Below the pieces are notes generated by a model. That model did no database searches and was not told the DNA's origin. It saw only the letters and a list, made by a program, of their open reading frames with translations. A stretch of 64,000 nt of DNA, from positions 115,499-179,498 of the forward strand of contig CAKPPF010000002.1 of NCBI GenBank assembly GCA_934177485.1, given 5' to 3'. Numbering within the stretch: position 1 is the stretch's first letter; the number at the start of each line of letters is the position of its first letter. This document shows, piece by piece, positions 9,243 to 16,446 of this stretch. Origin of the DNA: an uncultured Clostridia bacterium. Lineage in GTDB: Bacteria > Bacillota > Clostridia > TANB77 > CAG-508. A program made the position numbers and the translations under genes.

Positions 9243-9355
9243 GGTGGGTCCACTCGCACCCGCGTCACAAAAATAGTCCACCGGACTATTTTTACCTGCG
9301 TTTAGTCTGGCCTTGAACCAGCCTAAACTTGGCACGTTCCTTTTCGAGTCCCACC
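9243..9355. repeat. hairpin element copy A
   Basis: A 113-bp element almost identical to copies at 10878 and 12870. Outer arms are GGTGGG/CCCACC. Inner stem H2 is AAAAATAGTCC/GGACTATTTTT (9269-9279 with 9283-9293). Inner stem H1 is GTTTAGTCTGG/CCAGCCTAAAC (9300-9310 with 9318-9328). It is followed by a 19-base hairpin, TGTAACCT/AGGTTACA (9376-9394), and then CTGGTA, which matches the CCA end of tRNA-Leu. No tRNA lies next to this copy. Confidence 0.85.
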
Positions 9356-9539
9356 TTTTTACTTTATACAAAAAATGTAACCTACAAGGTTACATTTTCT
9401 CTGGTATGATTGTTGTAGTTATCTACAACTCTATTTCTCTTATATTGATACAAACATCAATCAGTTTTATTGTATATACATTATCAAATTATTTAAAATT
9501 TTTCATGATATTTTTAGTATTAATTGCAATATGGTTTAA

Positions 9540-9752
9540 TTTGTATTTATTATCTTTATACATAAAAATATAGTCATTAAATCAAATGTATTTAATTGCC
9601 TATCTAATTTTATAATTTCTTTTACTTCTTTAATTGCAGAAATAATATGAAAAAATGCTGGAATAACACCAAGTAAATCCCCTTACAGCTCCTATATATG
9701 CACCAAATACACCTGGAAGCACTGAAGATTTTTCATTTTTTTCTTCTTCCAT
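9540..9752 (-). pseudogene. frameshifted remnant of a small membrane protein
   Basis: From an ATG at 9752 the frame reads MEEEKNEKSSVLPGVFGAYIG and then breaks. The neighbouring frame continues sensibly as LLGVIPAFFHIISAIKEVKEI to a stop near 9540. The glycine-rich hydrophobic segment followed by a basic tail suggests a one- or two-helix membrane protein broken by a single-base shift near 9680. The original family is unknown. It sits inside the island directly downstream of the DUF1963 gene. Confidence 0.4.
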
Positions 9753-9778
9753 TTCAACAGATTTTCTATTGTTTCATT

Positions 9779-10639
9779 TTAATTATCACACCAGTAAAGA
9801 ACCTTTGAAAAGTCTCCTCTTTTTAAATCTTCGTTATTAATAAAGAAAAAGAAAACAACATCAGTAGTAGTACTATATTGAAATAAAAGGGTATCATATC
9901 TTTTTAAATTTTCTCTACCTCTTGGGTCATCTTGCCAAAACAATGGATAGCCTAATAATTTGTCACCATGTGAATCATAAATTGTTTCCATAACTTCATC
10001 TCTGTATTCTTCTTCAATACTAGACAATTCTTCCTTAATAACATCTTTTTCTATGTCGTTGTAATTATATATTCTGCTTTGCATTATATCTGTAGATTTT
10101 TTAAAACTATATGCTGTACTTTCATCTATTAGATTTGATTTAGGTAAATCAAGTTTTAAAATTTCTTCTTCCTTTATATCATAATTAATTTTTGGATGAT
10201 AAACTATTCTCCAATTTTTTTGTGAGTCCGGATTATCAAAGTCAAGCCCTAATAAATTATCAGTCCCAATAAAAAATTGTAACATTCCTTCATTTGGAAA
10301 TTCTCCACCTTCAAATTTTTCGGTATCAAAGTTAATTTGAGTCATCATAAACAATTTATTACCATTTTCATCTGTTGGATATTCTTCTTTTAAATCCCAA
10401 TAAGGTGTTCCTCCGTCTTTGGTTGAAAAAATTGTTGTTTCTTTATCACTTTCAGTTGATACATATGCTGTAATTTCTGTTTTCTTACCTATTTCTTTGA
10501 CATAATTTTCTAATTCAACTTTTCTTTCTAGTGAAATTTCTTTATACCTTTTGTTACTTCTTAAATTATTAAGTTTTTTATCTTCTGAATTCTCTTTATT
10601 TTGTACATTACCATTTTTAAAAAAATCAAATAATCCCAT
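9779..10639 (-). CDS. DUF1963 (YwqG-like) protein, possible immunity protein
   Basis: I choose the ATG at 10639 (MGLFDFFKN) because GGAGG stands eight bases before it; the frame extends ten codons further without support. The protein has about 286 residues. DUF1963 hallmarks are visible: GGTPYW early, FFIGTDNLLGLDFDNPD in the middle, LLGYPLFWQDDPRG, then LLFQYSTTTDVVFFFFI and FSKVLYWCDN at the end. The role of the family is not established; members often occur among polymorphic-toxin immunity genes. It is flanked by hairpin elements A and B and shares its short MG-F-F-K start with the next island gene. Confidence 0.8.
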   Translation of the reverse strand: MGLFDFFKNGNVQNKENSEDKKLNNLRSNKRYKEISLERKVELENYVKEIGKKTEITAYVSTESDKETTIFSTKDGGTPYWDLKEEYPTDENGNKLFMMTQINFDTEKFEGGEFPNEGMLQFFIGTDNLLGLDFDNPDSQKNWRIVYHPKINYDIKEEEILKLDLPKSNLIDESTAYSFKKSTDIMQSRIYNYNDIEKDVIKEELSSIEEEYRDEVMETIYDSHGDKLLGYPLFWQDDPRGRENLKRYDTLLFQYSTTTDVVFFFFINNEDLKRGDFSKVLYWCDN

Positions 10640-10704
10640 TATTAATTCCTCCATATTTTGTTTGTACAAATTATATCATTTATTATTCAATATTACTATA
10701 TTTT

Positions 10705-10870
10705 TTAATTGTATTTTTTTAGTTTTTTATTCTTTTCTTTTTCTAATTGTATCAAACTCTTTTTAGGTGTTGGTAAGTTTTTTGGCATAGTTCCACTATT
10801 TTTTGCAATGATTTCTCTAATATTTTTTTCAAATATTATAATGAGTTTTATTTGCTTCTTTTTCAGTTTG
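10705..10870 (-). pseudogene. 3' fragment of a DinD-like gene
   Basis: Reading from the edge of element B, one frame gives EKEANKTHYNI. After a one-base shift another gives KNIREIIAKNSGTMPKNLP, ending in KKLKKYN and a stop at 10705. This matches the C-terminal end of DNA-damage-inducible DinD-type proteins (GGTMPEDLPTPEKS-like). Everything upstream of about 50 residues is missing and replaced by element B. Confidence 0.6.
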
Positions 10871-10877
10871 TACCGAT

Positions 10878-10990
10878 GGTGGGTCCACTCGCACCCGCGT
10901 CACAAAAATAGTCCACCGGACTATTTTTACCTGCGTTTAGTCTGGCCTTGGACCAGCCTAAACTTGGCACGTTCCTTTTCGAGTCCCACC
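10878..10990. repeat. hairpin element copy B
   Basis: Same length and near-identical to copies A and C, with both internal stems intact. It is preceded by TACCGATGGTGGG, the acceptor/T-arm end of tRNA-Leu as written on this strand. It is followed by a TGTAACCT/AGGTTACA hairpin (11011-11029) and then CTGGTA. The next 190 bases to the DUF2185-like gene hold no recognisable gene. Confidence 0.85.
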
Positions 10991-11217
10991 TTTTTACTTT
11001 ATACAAAAAATGTAACCTATAAGGTTACATTTTAATCTGGTACGATTAGTGTAGTAGTTTACAACCAATCACCAACAATGAATAGTAATATCAATCACTA
11101 ATAATAGTATAACATATTTTTTAGGATATGAATCATTTTTTTTGCATATTTAGTATTAATTATTCATATAGTTATTTTGATTCTATTTGTCCAAAATATT
11201 AGCCTATTTTTTACTTT

Positions 11218-11892
11218 TTATATAGCATAAACTTCTTTATTATTTGAGTCGCAAATTCCAATTATCTCATTATTCTTTATAATAGCCATTGCTCCAACTG
11301 GTAAGTTTAATATTGCTATTCCCATTGGACAAATTTTTAATAGTTCGTACATTTTAATTGTTGTATAATCTTCTGGATTATTTGACTTATCTTTGTCATC
11401 TAGATTACCCATATACCACCCGGAATCATTATCTTGTTTCTTTACTTGCTTTTCAAAATATAAATTATTTGATTTTAATGCTGTTTTTTTAACAAATATT
11501 GTATCTTGAAATGATATTGCTTCATCTGATATTAAACCTGTCTTTTTTGTTATTAAAAGTTGATTTTTCATAATATCTAGCGACAATGTTAAATCTTCTG
11601 TAAAGTCTTTAAAAGGATCTTCTTTATAATTGACTGCAAATATTTGGAATTCATTATTAATCTCTTTAATTTTATAAAAGTTAAAGCCTATTTGTATTAT
11701 CTTATTATCATCTATAATATTGTATTTATCATCTTGTGTAGTCAATGTTTCTTCAAATAAATTCACTATATCTTCAGTAGTATTATGATAAAAAAATACT
11801 TTTTTGCCATTTATATTTATTTCTGTTTTATTCATATAACTATTCCTTTCCTTTTTTTCTACATTATTATTTTTCTTATTAAAAAATCCCAT
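11218..11892 (-). CDS. DUF2185/Imm33-like protein, possible immunity protein
   Basis: A 224-residue soluble protein beginning MGFFNKKNNN. The C-terminal part (about 150-215) carries DSGWYMGNLDDKDKSNN and a later PVGAMAIIKNNEI, the pattern of DUF2185, also called the Imm33-like domain in polymorphic-toxin surveys. The N-terminal 140 residues form an unrelated alpha/beta region. No toxin gene accompanies it in the window, so an orphan immunity role is inference. It sits between hairpin elements B and C in the tRNA-Leu island. Confidence 0.65.
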   Translation of the reverse strand: MGFFNKKNNNVEKKERNSYMNKTEININGKKVFFYHNTTEDIVNLFEETLTTQDDKYNIIDDNKIIQIGFNFYKIKEINNEFQIFAVNYKEDPFKDFTEDLTLSLDIMKNQLLITKKTGLISDEAISFQDTIFVKKTALKSNNLYFEKQVKKQDNDSGWYMGNLDDKDKSNNPEDYTTIKMYELLKICPMGIAILNLPVGAMAIIKNNEIIGICDSNNKEVYAI

Positions 11893-11988
11893 AATTGTTC
11901 CTCCTTACACATAGTATAACACATGAACCCTTATTTTAATATATATTTTCAATGAATATAAGTGATATTTACAAATATGCTTTACAAT

Positions 11989-12865
11989 TTATCTATAAAA
12001 ATCATCTTTTTCTTTTTCACCATTTATTTTGTTATATTCTTTTTTATCTATAATATCATTCATATATAAATCATTAGTTACATCTTGGTATTTTTCTTTA
12101 TCTCCAAATAATCCTTTTACTTTATCACTTATATGGTTTATAATCTTTTCAAATTTTTCTTTCCAATATTCTAACTTTTCTTTTAATTGCTCTATTTTTT
12201 TTTAGTGATGATATTTCTTCTTCTTTTTCATCTAGTTCTGATTTTAAATTTCTTATTTCATTATTTTGATTTTTTATTTCTTTATTAAGTTCATCTATGT
12301 ACTTGTGGTTTTCTTCAAAGTCTTCTTTTATTTTATCTACTGATAATGAGTAATTTGTAATCTCTTTAAAGTCATTATTTGATTTATTTACTTCTTCTAT
12401 ATAGTCTAATATTAAATCTTTATTTTTATTATATAAAAGTAAGTTCTTATTTGATAGAGGTTGATTTTTTAGATTATTAATAATATCTCTTATTTCTTCT
12501 GATTTGGTATTTAATTTATTTGTTTGATTATTTAGTTTGTTTATTTTTTGTCTTTGTTTATTATAGTTTTTCTTTAATTCATTATAGTCTTCCATTTGAC
12601 TTACTCTATAATCAATATTTCTTCCTTTTTGTTTTTCTTTTAATACTGCATTTAAGCCATATACTTTATTAAATGAGTTAATACATCTTTCTCTCATTTT
12701 ATCTTGTATTTTAGGTAGATTATCTTTTGTAAATACACTACATTTTCCTACTTGTTTTTTCATACCTGTTTTACAATTTTCTTTTACTGCAACACCTACT
12801 ATATGTAGATGTGGTGAAGCCTCATCAAAATGTATGGTTGCGTTAGCTACTTTAAATTCTGGTAC
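11989..12865 (-). pseudogene. MobV/Pre-type relaxase, 5'-truncated and frameshifted
   Basis: The fragment begins at the edge of element C with EFKVANATIHFDEASPHLHI. HxDExxPHxH is the histidine motif of plasmid mobilisation (Pre/Mob, MobV) proteins. The N-terminal part with the catalytic residues is missing. A long coiled coil follows. At a nine-base T run (12195-12203) the frame breaks; the other frame continues IEQLKEKLEYWKEKFEKII and on to a stop at 11989. It is evidence for a past plasmid or mobilisable element in this island. Confidence 0.8.
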
Positions 12866-12869
12866 CGAT

Positions 12870-12982
12870 GGTGGGACCACTCGCACTCGCGTCACAAAAA
12901 TAGTCCACCGGACTATTTTTACCTGCGTTTAGTCTGGCCTTGGACCAGCCTAAACTTGGCACGTTCCTTTTCGAGTCCCACC
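12870..12982. repeat. hairpin element copy C, next to tRNA-Leu
   Basis: Outer arms (GGTGGGAC/GTCCCACC), H2 and H1 are as in copies A and B. The 19 bases TCTGGTACCGATGGTGGGA that flank it on the left (12858-12876) recur at 13027-13045 as the 3' end of tRNA-Leu, so the unit is bounded by direct repeats of the tRNA end. The left flank truncates the mob gene. Confidence 0.9.
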
Positions 12983-12995
12983 TTTTTACTTTATA

Positions 12996-13026
12996 CAAAA
13001 AATGTAACCTACAAGGTTACATTTTC
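12996..13026 (-). terminator. tRNA-Leu terminator
   Basis: TGTAACCT/AGGTTACA stem (13003-13010 with 13014-13021), three-base loop, T run on the minus-strand 3' side. The same hairpin is carried along in element copies A and B. Confidence 0.75.
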
Positions 13027-13028
13027 TC

Positions 13029-13111
13029 TGGTACCGATGGTGGGACTCGAACCCACATGGTTTCCCGCTGGATTTTGAGTCCAGTGCGTCTACCAATTCC
13101 GCCACATCGGC
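13029..13111 (-). tRNA. tRNA-Leu (anticodon CAA)
   Basis: Folds as an 83-nt class II tRNA with acceptor GCCGATG/CATCGGT, an anticodon loop CTCAAAA giving CAA, a variable arm and a GGTTCGAGTCC T-arm. A genomically encoded CCA ends it at 13029. It decodes UUG. The accessory island lies directly downstream of its 3' end. Confidence 0.95.
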
Positions 13112-13124
13112 TTATATAATTATT

Positions 13125-13145
13125 GGACGCATTTTTTCTGCGTCC
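13125..13145 (-). terminator. hairpin after tsaE
   Basis: GGACGCA/TGCGTCC stem between the tsaE stop and tRNA-Leu. The following T-run is weak, so it may be a terminator or a processing hairpin. Confidence 0.45.
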
Positions 13146-13187
13146 ATGTTATATTAACATATTTTAATTAAAAAAACAAGTTTATTT

Positions 13188-13610
13188 TTATTTTTCCTCA
13201 ATTTTTAATATTCTTTTTTCAGTGTTTGCATCATCTTTGCATATTGTTATAGTTGTGTAATGTTCTGGAAGTGCTTCTTTTATTATATCTCCCCATTCTA
13301 TTATACATATTCCTTTTGAAAAATATTCTTCTCCACCTATTGCATAGAACTCATCTATGTCTTCTAATCTATACACATCAAAATGAAATATTGTTGCATT
13401 TTCATTTTTATATTCGTTTACTATTGTAAATGTTGGACTCGATATTTCATTTTCTAAGCCAAAATATGATAGAAATCCTTCTGTAAATTTTGTTTTTCCG
13501 GCTCCTAATTCTCCATTTAATATTATTACAGAATTATTTGTTGTTTTTGATGCAATTTCTTTTGCTATATTTTTTGTTTCTTGTTCTGAGTATGTTATTA
13601 TTTCTTTCAT
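13188..13610 (-). CDS. tsaE: tRNA threonylcarbamoyladenosine biosynthesis ATPase TsaE
   Basis: ATPase that supports TsaB/TsaD in making the t6A modification of ANN-decoding tRNAs. The Walker A is GELGAGKT (33-40). Further TsaE landmarks are SSPTFTIVNEY (about 58-68), FHFDVYRLED and IIEWGD. The 140-residue length is normal. It starts immediately after the stop of the patatin-like gene, so the two were one transcript; tsaB and tsaD are not in the window. Confidence 0.94.
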   Translation of the reverse strand: MKEIITYSEQETKNIAKEIASKTTNNSVIILNGELGAGKTKFTEGFLSYFGLENEISSPTFTIVNEYKNENATIFHFDVYRLEDIDEFYAIGGEEYFSKGICIIEWGDIIKEALPEHYTTITICKDDANTEKRILKIEEK

Positions 13611-14449
13611 TTATTTTATTATTTCCTTTATTTTATCTAAATTTTCTATAACAGCATTATAACCGTATTTATAACAAGAGTCAAGTTTTTGAGTATCTAA
13701 CAGACCTGTTTTATCTGTATATACATTCAAAACAAAATTTGCTTTATTTAAATTTTCTTCCGAGATTTTACTTCCCATTATATCTATTGTTTTCATTGTC
13801 ATATCCATTATATTGCTATCTTTAGTTATTTCATCACTATTAAATTTAACCCCGATTACAATATCTGCTCCTTGTTTTTTTACTTCATTTACTGGAACAT
13901 TGTCTAAAGCACCACCATCTATAAATGCATGTTCTTTATATTCACATGGGCTAAATACCGCAGAAAAACTACTACTAGCTCGTATTGCTTTTCCTATGTT
14001 TACATCTGTTATATATGTGCTACTATTTTCTGGTGCATTATTTGTAAATATATATTCTTTGCAATCTATCAAATCTACTGTTGGTATTACTAATGGCATA
14101 TTTACATCTTTTATATTGTATATTCCTTGTTTGTTTATAACCTTGTCAAATATCTTCTCAATACTATCTCCTGTTTTTAACCCTTTTAATGTTAATTTTT
14201 TACTTATTAAATAATTTTTGATTATTGGTTTTGCATTTATTTTTGCTATTTCTTTTGCGTATTTTTTAAATAAATTATATATTTTTTCTGGTGAATACCC
14301 CACAGCATATAATGAAGCTATCATGCTTCCTGAACTTGTTCCGACCGTATTACACTTACTTTTATATTATTATCTTCTAACGCTTTTAAAACTCCTGCAT
14401 GTGCAATTCCACGTATTCCACCGCCAGATAAGGCTAACCCAACTTTCAT
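13611..14449 (-). pseudogene. patatin-like phospholipase, frameshifted
   Basis: An ATG at 14449 (GGAG upstream) opens MKVGLALSGGGIRGIAHAGV, the patatin oxyanion-hole motif. The frame then runs out at about 14330. A second frame supplies GTSSGSMIASLYAVGY with the GxSxG nucleophile and continues to the end with the catalytic aspartate motif DGGALDNVPV. A single missing base near 14345-14360 separates the halves. Otherwise it is a complete RssA/YchK-like esterase of about 280 residues. It is either a true pseudogene or a sequencing error. Confidence 0.8.
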
Positions 14450-14570
14450 ATGTATATAAACTCCTTTTTAGAATTTATATATATTATTCACAAAACTAGA
14501 TTTGTTTAAACAGTTAATTATGTCTTCTTTATGTCCAATTTATAAACAAAGCTACTTCATGTTGCCCTTT

Positions 14571-14634
14571 GTTCTCGCCGATTTGAGTTTGCGAATGAAA
14601 TGAGCAAATCTCAAAGGCAATAGCGATTATAGCA
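14571..14634. repeat. R2 intergenic repeat, copy 2
   Basis: GTTCTCGCC start, TTTGAGTTTGC/GCAAATCTCAAA hairpin, then GGCAATAGCGATTATAGC, matching the copy at 6664 and the core at 20292. It is followed directly by a long perfect-arm hairpin. Confidence 0.65.
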
Positions 14635-14706
14635 TTTTATATAGTAGGAATTTCGGAGAAATTTCCTACTATATAAAATAGACGAGAGCCTTGCAACGGC
14701 TCCCGT
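14634..14706 (-). terminator. two consecutive strong hairpins downstream of the 134-aa orphan
   Basis: The first pairs about 21 bases (14634-14654 with 14658-14679; arms begin ATTTTATATAGTAGGAA). The second is GACGAGAGCC/GGCTCCCGTC (14681-14690 with 14697-14706). Read on the minus strand, the GC-rich hairpin follows the stop at 14720. The first hairpin is also the tail of the R2 repeat. Confidence 0.55.
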
Positions 14707-14719
14707 CCAACAGAACAAA

Positions 14720-15124
14720 TTAAAAATATATTTCTTTAATCTGTTTCACTTCAAATGTAGGATTATCGCTTTTAAATATTTCAACAATTTCATACCATTT
14801 TATTTGTAAAAAAGTTAGTATTAATTCTTCAGCAGTATATCCCTCACTCAAAAGTTTTTTTAGTGTTTCGTTAATCTCTGCATTCGAAATTCTTTCAAGA
14901 TAATCATCTTTGCATTCAGTGGTAGCTTGTGTTTCCTGATATTTCTGTTTAATTATTGCAATAAGAACAGCCATGTTTTCAGCTTCCTCATCATTAAATA
15001 AACCTTTAAATTTATCAGAATCAATTCTAATTTTATATTGACCATAAAAGTTCACTATCCAAAATCGATTAACTCTCCGAAGAACAATGCCGTCATCATA
15101 TACGAAACATGTGAAATTAGGCAT
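14720..15124 (-). CDS. hypothetical protein (134 aa)
   Basis: Not recognised. The N-terminal half (MPNFTCFVYDDGIVLRRVNR) is beta-rich and the C-terminal half is helical and acidic, with no membrane segment and no metal motif. AAAGGAG lies about 12 bases before the ATG; a five-codon frame beginning in that gap is probably accidental. It stands between the rpsR operon end and an R2 repeat. The sequence looks like a real, evenly used coding frame, but nothing indicates a role. Confidence 0.6.
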   Translation of the reverse strand: MPNFTCFVYDDGIVLRRVNRFWIVNFYGQYKIRIDSDKFKGLFNDEEAENMAVLIAIIKQKYQETQATTECKDDYLERISNAEINETLKKLLSEGYTAEELILTFLQIKWYEIVEIFKSDNPTFEVKQIKEIYF

Positions 15125-15258
15125 AAAAGAACATCGCTCCTTTATATATTTATTTGTATTTGCCTAATACATATTATATAACTATACATATCATTTGTCA
15201 AGATTATGTATACTTTAATTATATTTATAAAAGCAGTCCTACTTTGGACTGCTTAAAA

Positions 15259-15543
15259 TTAATTTTGTGAATATGGAAGAACAGCTATATGTCTTGCTCT
15301 TTTTACAGCTAATGTAATGTCTCTTTGATGTTTAGCACAAGCTCCTGTTGCTCTTCTTGGTAATATTTTACCTTTTTCATTTACAAATTTTTTAAGTTGT
15401 TCTGCATTTTTGTAATCTAATACTAAATCTTTATTAGCACATAATGCACAAACTTTTTTTCTTGCTTTTCTAAATTTTGGATTAAAATCCTCATCATTAT
15501 TATTTCTATTATTTCTTCTATTATTTTGCTTTTTATCAGCCAT
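15259..15543 (-). CDS. rpsR: 30S ribosomal protein S18
   Basis: Binds the platform of the small subunit together with S6. The core [21 protein letters not shown] and the later [21 protein letters not shown] are diagnostic for S18. A low-complexity asparagine/arginine-rich N-terminus of about 20 residues precedes it. It is the last gene of the conserved rpsF-ssb-rpsR operon, 17 bp after ssb. Confidence 0.97.
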   Translation of the reverse strand: MADKKQNNRRNNRNNNDEDFNPKFRKARKKVCALCANKDLVLDYKNAEQLKKFVNEKGKILPRRATGACAKHQRDITLAVKRARHIAVLPYSQN

Positions 15544-15560
15544 TTTTTATTTCCTCCCCA

Positions 15561-15986
15561 CTAAAATGGTAGGTCATCACTTGAAGTTACTTCAAATTCT
15601 GGGCTAGAACTATTTGCAACATTACTTCCAAATGTGTTTTCAAAGCCTGCAACGTCTGCACCTTCTCTTTTGCTGTCTGCAAAATATGCTTCTTCTGCAA
15701 CTACTTCTGTAACATATCTTTTTTGTCCTTGTTCATCCTCCCAGTTTCTTACTTGTAATCTTCCTATAATACCTACTTGTTGTCCTTTTTTAAAATACTT
15801 ACTACAAAACTCCCCTAGTTTGCTCCAAGCAACTATGTTTATAAAGTCTGCTTGTCTTTCTTCTCCAGGTCTAGTAAATCTTCTATTTACAGCAAGGCTA
15901 AAGCTTGCTACTAAAGTATTATTTGTTTGAGTATATCTAACTTCTGGATCTCTTGTTAATCTTCCCATTAATATTACTTTGTTCAT
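15561..15986 (-). CDS. ssb: single-stranded DNA-binding protein
   Basis: OB-fold protein that coats single-stranded DNA during replication and repair. It starts MNKVILMGRLTRDPEVRYTQ, contains FINIVAWSKLGEFCSKYFKKG, and ends in the acidic tip SSDDLPF, which recruits partner proteins. The 141-residue length is typical. It lies between rpsF and rpsR as in most Firmicutes. Confidence 0.97.
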   Translation of the reverse strand: MNKVILMGRLTRDPEVRYTQTNNTLVASFSLAVNRRFTRPGEERQADFINIVAWSKLGEFCSKYFKKGQQVGIIGRLQVRNWEDEQGQKRYVTEVVAEEAYFADSKREGADVAGFENTFGSNVANSSSPEFEVTSSDDLPF

Positions 15987-16013
15987 ATTTTTCTCCTTAA
16001 CCTAAAATAGGTA

Positions 16014-16298
16014 TTAATCTTCTTTTCTAACTGTAATAAATTTCATAATGCTATCTTCTATTCTGTAGTTTCTTTCAAGTTCAGCTATTAATTCTGGTTT
16101 AGCTTCGAAGTTGAATACTGTGTATATTCCTTCTTTGTTTTTCATTATTTCGTAAGCTAATTTCTTTTTGCCAAGTTCATCAACTGACTCTACTTTTCCT
16201 TCATTATTAATTATTTCTGTAAACTTTGCTATTAATGCTTTTACAGCTTCCTCGTCTACAGATGGATTAATAATGATAACACTTTCGTATTTGTTCAT
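16014..16298 (-). CDS. rpsF: 30S ribosomal protein S6
   Basis: Small-subunit protein that binds S18. The sequence MNKYESVIIINPSVDEEAV and the C-terminal RNYRIEDSIMKFITVRKED match S6, and the 94-residue length is normal. It is the first gene of the rpsF-ssb-rpsR operon. The leader upstream contains CCGAAAGGTAGGTGA, which resembles the S6:S18 autoregulatory binding element. Confidence 0.96.
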   Translation of the reverse strand: MNKYESVIIINPSVDEEAVKALIAKFTEIINNEGKVESVDELGKKKLAYEIMKNKEGIYTVFNFEAKPELIAELERNYRIEDSIMKFITVRKED

Positions 16299-16345
16299 TA
16301 TATTTCACCTACCTTTCGGATATATAACCCATACCTTTTTTGCAT
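16299..16345 (-). promoter_or_regulatory. possible S6:S18 autoregulatory leader of rpsF
   Basis: The minus-strand leader just before rpsF holds ATATCCGAAAGGTAGGTG. Bacterial rpsF leaders are known to bind the S6-S18 complex through a CCG-containing hairpin. The match is by eye and the fold was not computed. Confidence 0.35.
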
Positions 16346-16357
16346 GAGTAAGGCATT

Positions 16358-16396
16358 GAAAAAAAATAGTCAATGCTTTTTAACATTGACTATTTT
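16358..16396 (-). terminator. terminator of the prepilin-like gene
   Basis: AATAGTCAATG/CATTGACTATT stem (16365-16375 with 16384-16394) followed on the minus strand by a run of eight Ts, downstream of the stop at 16447. Confidence 0.8.
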
Positions 16397-16446
16397 AACA
16401 TATTTTTTAAAGAAATGCAAGAGTTTTTTATTGTGCTATTTTATAA

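Noticed and set aside
9313..9573. 86-residue hydrophobic plus-strand ORF beginning in element A
   Set aside because: It starts inside the repeat and has no ribosome binding site. The hydrophobic composition is what AT-rich DNA gives by chance, and it overlaps the minus-strand remnant.
10709..11035. Plus-strand ORF across element B (and similar frames at 12830-13078 and 24309-24554)
   Set aside because: The frames are open only because the repeat lacks stops in that phase; no ribosome binding site, and they run over stems, terminators and tRNA genes.
12870..12982. T-box riboswitch or tRNA pseudogene
   Set aside because: The AGGGTGG T-box sequence and specifier loop are missing, and only the T-arm/acceptor end of the tRNA is present, not a whole tRNA body.
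9243..13045. Classical integron with attC sites
   Set aside because: No integrase gene, and the element lacks a clear GTTRRRY core site; only the general idea of folded cassette sites is shared.
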